64,000 nt of DNA from Chaetorhynchus papuensis. Lineage: Eukaryota; Chordata; Aves; Passeriformes; Rhipiduridae. This document shows positions 23,367-34,100 of this stretch, in pieces. The position numbers and the translations under genes were made by a program. Each line of letters begins with the position of its first letter. The first letter of the stretch is position 1. Location of the stretch: contig VWYX01000717.1 in the NCBI GenBank assembly GCA_013396525.1, positions 302,447-366,446 on the forward strand, read 5' to 3'. The notes under the pieces were generated by a model. The model did no database searches and was not told the DNA's origin. It saw only the letters and a list, made by a program, of their open reading frames with translations.

Positions 23367-23815
23367 ACCCAATCCAACTCTGTCTGTCACTGAAACTCGA
23401 GATGACTACTGCGCCTTCTCCTTCCAAACTTAATTTAGTGACTTACGGCAAAATTTTATCTTAAATTAATGTGATTCTTTTTTTTTTTCTTGTTTTTTTT
23501 TTTTTGGGGGGAGGCTGGTGGAGGTGATTTCCTTAATTTTGTTCTTTCTCCAGGCTTGTATCTTTAGTTGAGTAGCTGTGCAAGCCTCTCTTCTAATTTA
23601 AGCCATCTCTTTTCATTCAATGTTTCTCTTCCTGTGAGACTTACAAAAAAGCAAACTAGTGGCAAAGTAATGTTGTACCTATAATTCTGTACAGAATGAC
23701 AAGGAGCCGAATATAAGATTTTACAAAGTAGACATCCATTTGCAAAATGTTTTGGATGTAATATGTTAAAGCGCAATGTGCAAAAATTTAAATAAAGAAT
23801 ATTTATTAATACGCA
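23367..23815 (+). terminator. GGNBP2: GGNBP2 3' UTR and polyadenylation signal
   Basis: A canonical AATAAA lies at 23791-23796, 425 bp after the stop codon at 23364-23366, with a GT-rich stretch downstream (ggtgggcgtctgtttttgtg). Cleavage is expected at about 23810-23815. The UTR contains a T/G-rich run at about 23479-23508. Confidence 0.85.
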
Positions 23816-24479
23816 TAGTAAAGGTGGGCGTCTGTTTTTGTGCTTGGAGTGCTCAGTTCCTGCGGTTCAGGTGGGTGTGAGGTGAGGAAAGCTGGCCTGG
23901 GAGAGGACAAATCCTTGAAAACCGGGCTCTGTGCTCCTCCAGGGATGTGGTTTGGGGATGGTGGAGTTGCTGCCAGCCCAGCGGGGACTGTGACAGCCTG
24001 GCTGTGTTGGGGGCACGGTGCCAACCTGGCACGGCTCGGCCTCAGGCGCCTGTTCCGCTTCCAGGAGCTGGGCTAAGGGATTGCCACGGAGCTGGCAGGG
24101 GCTCTGCTCTGGAAATCCTGGCGTGAGGGCCGTGCCCAAGGACAGCACGCTTTGGGGAGGGGGTTGGGTTTGGAGGGTTGGACTGTTGTGGGGGGATTGT
24201 TAAATCCCAACCTTTCATCACTCAAATACCTTTGCTTCTGCCTCTTCTGTTTCAATTAATCCTCTTCCTCACAAGTTTCTGGGAATTATTTGAGCATCCT
24301 TGGCCCTGAGGAGGGGGATAAGAGCCCCTTCACCGCGCTGCTCTGTCCTCTGCTCTCTCCACACCCGTTTCATCCCTCTCCAATCCATGGCTGGTTGCTG
24401 GCTCACTGCTCCGCGCATCCATCCCAGCGCTTTTCAGGCTGTGAGCTGCCCTGGGGAGGAAGAACCCCAACCCCGCGTT
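23816..24479. other. GGNBP2-DHRS11 spacer
   Basis: About 660 bp separate the GGNBP2 cleavage region from the DHRS11 CpG island. Base composition changes here from the AT-rich introns of GGNBP2 to the GC-rich DNA that dominates the rest of the window. No gene, repeat family or RNA is recognisable. Confidence 0.65.
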
Positions 24480-25170
24480 CGGGCTGAGCCCCGGCAAACT
24501 CAGCACACGGCGGGCGTGTCCCCGTGGGCGTGTCCCCGTGGGCGTGTCCCCGTGGGCGTGTCCTCGTGGGCGTGTCACCGGGGCGGGGCCATGGGCGTGT
24601 CCCCGGGGCGGGGCTGGCGGCGGGCGGCGCTTTGTGCGCGGCGGCGGCGGCGGGGCCGGGGCCGGGCCGGGGCCATGGAGCGCTGGACCGGCCGCGTCGC
24701 GCTGGTCACCGGCGCCTCCGTGGGCATCGGCGCGGCCGTGGCGCGGGCGCTGGTGCAGCACGGCATGAAGGTGGTGGGATGCGCCCGCAGCGTCGACAAG
24801 ATCGAGGTACCGGCGGCGGCGGTGGCAGCGGGGCGGGGGCCGCCTCCCCACGAGGCCGCGGCGGAGCGGGGCCGCTCCCGGGCTGAGCGCGGCGCGGCCG
24901 GGCGGTGACACCGTGCGGGGGATGCCACAGCCAGCCCAGCCCGGCCCCTGCTGGCCCCGGCGCGGGTGGAAGGTGCCCGAGCGAGGAGCGCATTCGGTTT
25001 TGGGGGGGTTTTTTTAGAGCCGCTTCTTATCGAGGTTAAAAATAGCATCTGCATCCCGGCCGGCCCCGGGAGCGGGATCGGGCTGCGGGCGCTGCGGGGC
25101 CCCTTCAGCACCTCGGGGATGCGGCTGTTCGGGCGGCAGGGCGTTTCTAGGAGTTGGTGTTAAAATAGAG
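24480..25170 (+). promoter_or_regulatory. DHRS11: DHRS11 CpG-island promoter
   Basis: A dense CpG cluster spans the start codon (24675) and exon 1. GC boxes (ggggcggggcc, 24580-24615) lie just upstream, together with tandem GGGCGTGTC units. No TATA box is seen. Confidence 0.85.
24512..24602 (+). repeat. 14-bp promoter-proximal tandem repeat of GGGCGTGTCCCCGT
   Basis: GGGCGTGTC begins at 24512, 24526, 24540, 24554 and 24568 (exact 14-bp spacing) and again at 24593. The array lies about 75-165 bp before the DHRS11 ATG. Each unit carries a GGGCGTG core, the reverse complement of a CACGCCC KLF/SP-type site. Confidence 0.9.
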
Positions 25171-28100
25171 CTTCAGTCCTGCGAGGAGCATCTCTACAGC
25201 CCCGTCAAAAACCTCATGGCGCTGGCTTGAGAATAAAGATGCTCGAAAGAAGTATTTTCTCGGGATCCTTTTTGTAGCTGGGTGCGTTGGTCGGCTGTGC
25301 CCGGCGGTGGCACGAGCTAAAGCTTGTTTGCCATTTAGGAAGTTTCCTCTGAGGGAGGAAGTAAGTTTTAGTCAGGCCAAATATTGCCATCCTGGGTGTT
25401 TGGAGCTAAAGGAGACCTGTACAATATCCAGGGTTGTGTACCCTTAGCCAAGGTGATAAGGGCTCTGCACAGCTGACTGCATTGAGAATAAATGGTCCAA
25501 AATTCATGGAAACCAAGGCTTGGCACTGGTGGCGTTGCTGAGTGGGGTTCAGTAAAGAAGTGCTTGGGAAAACCCAAACTTTTCCCCTTTTTCGTTGCGT
25601 ATCGCAGAGGCGCCGCTTGCAGAGAGGAGGGAACACCAGCGTGACTTAGTGAACTGTCCTTTGGGGCTTGCTTCTAATTTTGGACTTCCCGGCGTTTGGA
25701 TGCGGCGGTTTGCAGGGAAAGCTGAGCTCTCCAAAGGCTTTCCCACGTGCAGCTGCCGGTGTTTGATGTGCTGGAGCCTCAGGGTGCCTGGCAAAGGATG
25801 CTCTAAAGGATGTTGTTGCTTCCCATTCCTCTCCGAAAAGTTATTCCCAGTACTGCCGTTTCCACCAGCGCCCTTATCTTGGATTTTGTTTTGGAATCTT
25901 TTCATTTGGGAAAGAAATCAATGAAACCTGTGTTTTCCTCTGGTGTTCACGTGAGTTTCCTTCCTTTCCGAACCCTTCCTGGCCGAAATACAGCGTGGAT
26001 TAACAACGAGCAGTGCTGTAAAGCTTTGCCTTTCCATTTCAGTGTGCACCAGGAGCAATCACTTCTGTATTGATGGTTTATCAGGTTTGCTCGGGGTGCA
26101 GATGTGCTGAGTGGTGCTGGCTGCTCGCAGCTCCCAAGCGTCCTGTGCTGTTTCAGACACGTGTTCCCACAGCAGCTGATGTTTGTCCCCGTTCCCTCCC
26201 GCCTCCCCGGGACCCAAGTGCGTCTGCAGCGCTGTCACTTGTTTTGGTGGGTGTCTGGACTGTGTTTTGCTGCGCTGCTATTCTGGGTTTATTTATTGTG
26301 AGGCATGTTTCCTTAACGAGGAAGAAAAGCCCAGCAGCGCTGCCCGCTCGGGGAAGGGAAGGTGGTGAAGCGTGGGGGGATCCAGGGTCACTGTGGGAAC
26401 AGCTCCATCACCTCCTGGCTGCCAGGGATGCTGTGGGAGCTTTGTACCCCATCCTGCCGTGCTTCAGAGCAGAGCTGTTGATGGAGTTTCCCTCCAGGAG
26501 GTTCACCTTGAGGCTTTTCCTTAAAAAAAAAAATAGAATAAAATAGGAAGGAATTCAGGCTTGGAACTCCTGAGCTGCCACCGAGGAGGATCTGACTGGT
26601 GGGGATGTGAGGGATGCTCTGATTTGGGGAAGCAGGGCTGGAGCACAGTGATGGAGGGAGGAGAGGAGAGGAACGTGGAGGAGTTGAGGGCTTGGTGATG
26701 CCGGAGCACCACAGCTGTGATCGCAGGATCGTGGAATCCCAGACTGGTTTGGGTTGGAAGGGACCTTACAAACCATCCCATTCCAACCCCCGTGGGCAGG
26801 GACACCTTCCACTATCCCAGGGTGCTCCAAGGCAGCTTGAAATGGAAAGAGGGCAAACAAAAACCTGGAATGCAGAGCTCACTGTGCAGCACAAAACCAT
26901 TGTATTTCATTGGAGTTCATTAAAGCCACCAGTTTTAAGGCTGGAACCCCTTTGTAAGGTGGTTTTGTAACCTCCAGCTAACTGGTGGCTGAAAGAGCAG
27001 GTTGTCTGGTGGGGATTTAGCTCGGGCAATAAATGCTATGTCAAGATTTCTTAATCTCTTGGAAAATCAGATAAGGGCTTGAGGCAAGATAACGAAGGAT
27101 TTGCAAAGTTGCGTGTTTGGCATTAAACCCGTGTCACAACTCCAGTGGTCTTTATTTGACTTTTGAAATAAAAATGTTAATGGCTCACAAAAAAGACCCC
27201 AAACAACTGCAGAAGGATTTTTTTTTCCCCCTTCCAGTGGCTCCACTGGCCACGTTTCCCTCTCTGCTCCCAAGCAGCCCCGTGCTCCCCACTTGTGCTG
27301 CTTTCTGTGACCGGAGACTCTTCCTGTGGGTCATCAAACAGTGACTTTAACAGTCAGACATCGAGGAATGAAATATAATTAAACTGGCTTTATTTTCCTT
27401 TTGCATGCCAGGAGGTAATTCAGGTTGAAGGCTTGTTTTAAATGCAGAGAGCCTGGAGGTACTAACAGCTGTCAAGGACTTTCTGGCGTGTGCTCAGCGA
27501 GTGTTTGCTGCTCTCCAGACACCGCCGCGCGTTCCAAGTCAGGAGCTTTAATGAAGCAGCCAAGCGTTTTCAGCAGCTTGGAAGGCCAAGCTTTGGGGGG
27601 AAAATGCTCCTCACCCTCACAGGGACCCCCCCTTGCTGGTCCTGGGGTCTCCAGGGTGCAGAGGCTCACTGAGATGTACAGCCACTCTGGTGCTCCTCAT
27701 GTTTTCCAGGAATTTGTATTTAGTGCCCGGCTTCCTGCAGCAGCACAAAAAAAGGGGAGAATTTGCACATGCATGGGACAAAATATACCCCACCCCCATC
27801 TGGCAAACCCCTCTCTGGTCTTTTATTCAGTGAGATATGTGAGTTTTGTTTTGCAGGGTTCTTCCCCAGGGTGGGGAGGAATTGGGAGGGTTTGTCTGGC
27901 TCAGAGGCACCGAGGGACTCAGCAGCTTTTGGAGCAGGGGAAGGCAGGAGACAGGGAGCTGTTTCCAGGGGGTTTGCAGTGATGCAAACTACGCTTTTTT
28001 TTTATCATTAAAATGGATTTATTTTATATTTATAGGGAATGGCAGAAGTGCTGGCAGGGGCTCTCCCTCCATCCAGGGTGCCAGAGCCTTGGATCCGCAG

Positions 28101-31100
28101 CGTGGCTGGGGCTGTCACTGATGGGAGATGCTCCAGGTGGGACACTCCCACCTGCTCCAGGTCACTGGAAATCTTCCAGCAGCTCTTTCATTCCTTGGAT
28201 ACCTTGCTCTGGTGTGACCAGGGACACCATGGATGTCATGTTCCAAAAGAAATCCATTTTTTTTTTCTGCCTTTGTTGGCTTGCTGAGGGCAGAGCCGTG
28301 CAGGAAGCAATAAACGTGGCTTAAGATACAAGGTTTAACCAATTAATTCCAATGCATTTGTGGCAGGTATTGATCAAAGGTAACATTTATAACCAGGGCC
28401 TGCTTTGTCAAGGTTATATCTCACTCAGGAAACAGCCTTTGATAAGCTGAGCAATTGATTGCAGGTTGGAGCAGCCCAGTCTCTGGGGAGGTTGATGCTC
28501 TCCCCGTGGGTGTGTGGGAGGAGGAGGAGGAAGGAGCTGAGTCTTCCTCGTGGGATCTGAGCATCCATTTGTGGGCTCTCTGGTCATTTCCATGATCCCT
28601 GCCCAGCCCTAATGTGCAGGGGAGGCTCTGGACCCGTGGGTGCTGCACGAAGGGTAATTAACAGCTAATTGTTTCATGGCACCCGAGTTCGGTGTTTAAT
28701 TACTCGCAGGCAGATCATTGATGGTGTAGAGGTCACCTGGTTCCATTTTGGCCTCCCCTGGGGGTGTCTGTCCGTGGGGTGCAGCTGTGGTGTCCCTGGT
28801 GGGGGTGTCCCTCTGCCCAGCAGCTGGGATGGGTTTCCTGGGCTGTTCCCAAAACCACAGCTTTCCCCAATCTTCAGGCAGGGTCATCCCAAGGCATGGC
28901 CCCTGTGGAGTGAATGACCTTCAGAGTCTCCTTGGCCTCTGCAAGGGCTTGTTTTGTGTTTGGCCAAGGCTTTGCCTCAGGGATGGTGGGCGCTCAAGGC
29001 CTCTGAAGTGCTTTTATTGCCACTTGTCCCTGACCAGATCCTTTCCTGATAAACAGCAGAGATCCCATAATTGCTGTCCAGAGTGGGGGGGGAACAAATG
29101 CTTCTCTGTCCCCATGATTTTCCTGAGCTTTGAAGCTTTGAAGCTCAGGAGGTTTAAACCAGGTTGGATTCCTCCTCTTTCTGCCCCAAAATGTGCCTTA
29201 AGAATGTCTCTTTGTGGCAGCCCCCCCTTCTCTGCTGCATTTCTCTTCCCTTGGGCTTTGCGGTAGAGGAGCAATACCGGGGCATGCCGTGCTCAGAGCC
29301 CTACAAATAAATAATAACTGAGCCTTTCCTGGGTTTTGGAGCTGGGATGGGGTGTGTGTGCTGTGAGGAAGGTCAGGTGGCTGTCCCGTGCCTCAGTTAA
29401 CCCTGTGTAAAACCTGGCAGGTATCCTGGGAAGGTGGGAGGGCTGTGCAGGAGCAGCGTTGGACACAGAGGGGACTTTCTGGCTGGTTTTGGGTTTAAGG
29501 AGAGTGCCCAGAGCAGGGAGGTGTGAAAGGAGCTGCCACAGTGCTGCGGAGAAAAAGTGATGGTGTTTTTCCTGAGGTTTATTAATAGCTTAAGCCCCGC
29601 AGAAAGCAGTGGCTGTGCTGAAGTTGAGTTTTATCCCTCTCTCCTCCTGCAGTGTCCACATGGGTGGTGCTGACGGGGATTTCCTGACTGGCAAGGTGGG
29701 TTTGTGCTGCCCCAGGTTGGTTTGTGCTGCCCCAGGTGGGTTTGTCCTGCCCCAGGTGGGTTTGTGCTGCCCCAGGTGGGTTTGTGTCACCCCAGGTGGA
29801 TTTGTGTCACGCCAGGTGGGTCTGTGCTCCCCAGGTGGGTTTGTGCCTCCCCAGGTGGGTTTGTGTCACCCCAGGTGGGTTTGTGCCATTCCAGGTGGGT
29901 CTGTGCCACCCCAGGTGGGTTTGTGCCATTCCAGGTGGGTTTGTGCCATTCCAGGTGGGTTTGTGCTGCCCCAGGTGGGTTTGTGCCACCCCAGGTGGGT
30001 TTGTGCCACCCTGGCTCTGTGAAATGCTGGATTTGTGTCCCCGCCGGGCCCGTGCAGCTCAGCTGCAGCTCTGCCCAGCTTAGCTGGGATTAGGCCGGCG
30101 TGGCCCCGAGCGGGGCTGGCGTGGCTGCAGATGTTGGACCACAGCACCTGCAGCTGTGTGTGCCCACGGGCGGGCTGGCCCTGGCACCCCCTGCTCCCTC
30201 CGGCCGGGCTGGGACGCGCGGGAGCCTCGTCCGCTTCTCCGCCGCTCATAAACCTGGGCTGGAACAAAATTCAGCCCCTGCCACCTGCATTTCGGAGCTG
30301 GGGAGCCGGTGGGGGAAAGCCCAGGCCCCTCCTGGCGTGCATTAATCTGCCTGTCCAGAAGAGGATTCCTCGGGGATTACAGGCCGGGAGCTGAGGAGCC
30401 GGAGTGGCCGTGGGGCCGCCGCTGCCCTCGGCGCCGGGCACAGCGGAAAACACCCGGCTCTGCCAGAAAAGGCCACGGCCACGCCGAGGGGTGCAGGCAG
30501 GAGAGGAGGCCCATCCCGAGCTGTGGTGTCAGGGACCCACTGTTCTGGTGCTTGCGGAGTGGCCCAGCCCCGGTGCAGCCCCGGGATGCGGTCGGTGCTC
30601 GGGTCTGCCTGGGACCCCCGGCTCGGAGCTCTCGGTGCGTTGTCGGGGTGCTGCGGCTCTGTCGGGGTGCTGGGGCTGGGAAGGGCTCGTGTCAGCTCTG
30701 GGAACAGCTCCTGGGTGTCCCCAGCAGCGCTCCCAAGTCCTGCTCACCTGGGATGGGCTCGGTTATCTGTTCTACTCAGGGTGGGTACGTGCTGGTTTCC
30801 ATGGACCTCTGATCACACCTTGAATTTTCAGGGCATCTCGGACCTTCACCGCTGCGAGATTAGGCAGGGTTTGACTTAATTAGAATAATTTTCCGGGTGG
30901 AGATGACACAGGAGGCAGGTGCCAGGATCTGGGGGTGCCAGGATCTGGGGGTGCCAGGCAGAAGCTGGGGCTCAGCTCTGCCCTCCGAGCTGGGTGTCTG
31001 TGGGTTGCCTCGGGGATCTGCTGGTGGAACGGGCAGCGATCCCAATCCTGGCAGTGACCCCGGTGCTGACGCCGGATCCTCGGCTCTGCTGGGTCTCTGA

Positions 31101-34100
31101 AGGCTCATGAGGGCTGGTGCAGCTCCACGGGCAGCCAGACAGCAGCTTCAGCCTCAGCCACAGATTTGGGGCCGCTCGAGGAGGGAAGGGAAGCGTCTCT
31201 GTGGAGGGGAACCTGCCCTGGGCAGGTTGAGCTCAAGGGCAGGCTCTGTGGGGCTGGGTTTAGGACGGGCACAGCTCAGAGTAAGGCAGAGATATTGCTC
31301 TAATGAGCTGTCACGGTGACAGCAGCGTCTCCTCCTCCTCCCCCACGACAGCCTGGAGCAAGAAGTGAAAAACTAAAAGTGCCTTGACGTGAGGAGGGAG
31401 TGTGCGAGTGCCTGGAGGTAGCAGGGACCTCCCGGGGCGGTTTGGCTCACGTGTGACACTGGAAATTGAAAATTAAGTGAGCTGGGAAAAACATAACCTG
31501 GGATGTTTAACTGCTGGGAAAGTGCAGGGAGCAGAGAGGGCTTGGGAAAGAGCAGCGTGGCTCTGGAGCAGTCTGGGAGGACAGCTCCCAGCTCTGGGAA
31601 GGTGTGGTGATGGCTCAGCCAGACCCAGCTTAGCAGGAGCCTGGCTCCAGTGCCTGGGAAGAAATGTGCAGTAGTATTTATCCTTGGATCATGTGGGCCA
31701 AAAGGCACCCACAGCTCTAGGAGGGGGCTGAGTGTGATTCTCTCTGTCTGACAGTGGGGACACAGCTCTGAATCTCGCTCATGGTCACAGAGCACTGTGG
31801 GAATAAGCAAGTAAACCTCACTCTAGTGCTTTATTCACCGTACATCTCTATTATGCTGTGGTACTGCTATTAAATCTTAATTAAAAGCAGCTTCAGACTT
31901 GCCAATCAGTGGAATGAAAGGGTTTGTAAGCCCCCAGTTTTCTTTCAGAGCTGTGATGCTGTTTCCTCTGATGAATTTTTCTCCTTCATTTCCTCTAGAT
32001 AGCAAAAGTAATTGGGGTGACTTCGGTGCTTTTCCAGTTGGTTTCTTGGTGCAGCTCTGTGTTTAAGCACGAGCTCAGTCAGTAGGACACAAGTACCTGT
32101 GATGAATGGCAGGTTAGATTAAAAATTACCTAATGGCTTCTTCTGGCTTTAATCTCTCTGAACTAAATGTGTCTGAAGTTAATGGGATGGTTTGCCAAAT
32201 AAAGCCCTACGTGACTCTTTCCTTTTTTTTCCCCCCTCCCCTTAAGAGTCCCTTAACATTTTTATATCAATTAGTTCTGTAAAACCATTTTACCAGGACT
32301 GAACGTAAATGCAGGGCATTCAGAGCATCCAGAGATAATGGTGTGTACAGAGATGCTGCAAGTGTCCCAGGCCAGGCTGGACAGGGCTTGGAGCAGCCTG
32401 GGATAGTGGAAGGTGTCCCTGCCCATGGCAGGGGGTGGAACTGAATGATCTTTAAGGTCCCAACCCAAACAATTCTTATTTCAGATCTCCATCTCCAGCT
32501 GCTGGAGTCGCACTGGCCTTGTCTGTATTGCTGTTGCATTACCTGGTCACTCTCAAATTGTTCCTGAAATCTGTAAAACCAGCTTTTTTCTCTTTTTTTT
32601 TTTCTTTCCTCCTTGTGCATGTGGCGTGCTCAAAGTGGAACGAGCATCACTTGAGTGACTTAATGGATGCTCTGAAAAAAAAACTCCGCGAGCTCCGTAG
32701 CTCAGAGAGTTGCTTTTCAAAAGTCTCTTGCAAACTTGCCCGCAGTTGATGTTTCTTTGAAGAGTCTGTGATGACTCTTTATCTGTAGATGGTTGAAGCA
32801 CGTTCAGCCCTGCCTGGATGTCAGCAGCGTTCAGCACTTGGTTTTCAAAGAGAATTTGTTAGCACAAGTGCAGCCTGAGAGATGAAAGGATCCGTGCTGA
32901 GGCTCGTTGGAGGCGGCGAGACACCAGACAGGGAGAGAAAGGTTTTGAGAGAGATTTGATTTCCCTGGTCAGCTGTGTCAGAGAAGCTTTTCTCCCAGGG
33001 AGAAAGTCCTTTCTGTCTGTGTGTGCCTGGGTGCAGAGGATGGGCAGCTCCAGCAATGGGGGCACTGCTGTCCAGAGCCCACAGCCAGAATGATCAGGTT
33101 GGAGGGACCACAGTGGGGCATCTGATACAGCCTCCCTGCTCCAGCAGGGTCATCCCAGAGCAAATCACACCCCCTGTTTCCTCTGCTCCTTCAGCTGTGG
33201 CTGCCTCCACTGAGAGGCTGGACCGAGCAGGGAAAGGTTTCTCCAGATGGTGGAAGTGGCAGCTGGACATGGAAACGGAGCTGTGAGACACGGCCCTGTG
33301 TCCCTCTGGGCTGTCCATGAGCTTGTCTGTCCTCTCCTGTCCATGCTGATGAGCCCTTCCTCCTCCAGCCAGCTCTCCTGGCACGGGTCCTGCTCTGGGA
33401 GATTCCTCCCAACCCCTTGTGCCTGTGTTTGTCATCTTTGTACATCTTTAGCGCTGCCTGGTTTGCACTCTCGTGCCAGTTCGTGGTCCCTTTGCCCCTT
33501 TTTTCCCTCCAGTGTCTTTGCAGGAGCAAGGCTCCATCCCTGGAGCAGTTTGGAACCTTCCAGCAGCCCTTCTTACTGCTGTGAATTTTCTAAGTGCTGC
33601 TCTCACAGATTTTCCCCCCCTCGACTGTTTTTTCAAGCGTGTGCTCCGATGGTGAAAAGGAATATATTTTTCCACTCCTATCAGCACATCATCAACAAGG
33701 CTGCCTGTATGGCAAAGTGCAGGCAGCCCCAGGAGGGCACAGAGAGGTAGGATTCAGTCCCAGGGGCACCTTTGTTCAGGCAGAGATGTTGTCAGCTCAG
33801 CCAGAGCAGGGCTCTCCAGGGACCCTGGTGCTGCTGGGATGGATCGATCTCCGGCTGAACTCGGCACGTCCGTCCCCTTGTCGCCTGGTGCTGTGAGAGC
33901 AATAATAATCATTCTTGTGTTGCTGCAATGCCTTCCCTGCGCTGGGAGCCAGACAGGAGAGCAGCTCCTGCACCAGAGCTCAGCCCTGGGCCGGTTCTGG
34001 CTTGTGGTCCATGAAAGCTGTGGTTTGCTGGGAAAGGTAAAGCAGCAAAGCTGCAGCTCCCTGCTCAGGGCCTTGCTCCAGCTCTGTGGTGGGCTCAGCT

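Noticed and set aside
29124..29151. Inverted repeat cctgagctt...aagctcagg
   Set aside because: Arms of only 9 bp in GC-moderate DNA; likely chance.
29590..30267. Long repetitive open frames on both strands (PTW/GFV-type repeats) that look like a repeat protein
   Set aside because: They are translations of the 20-bp minisatellite, which lacks stops in several frames. There is no start context, splice support or domain.
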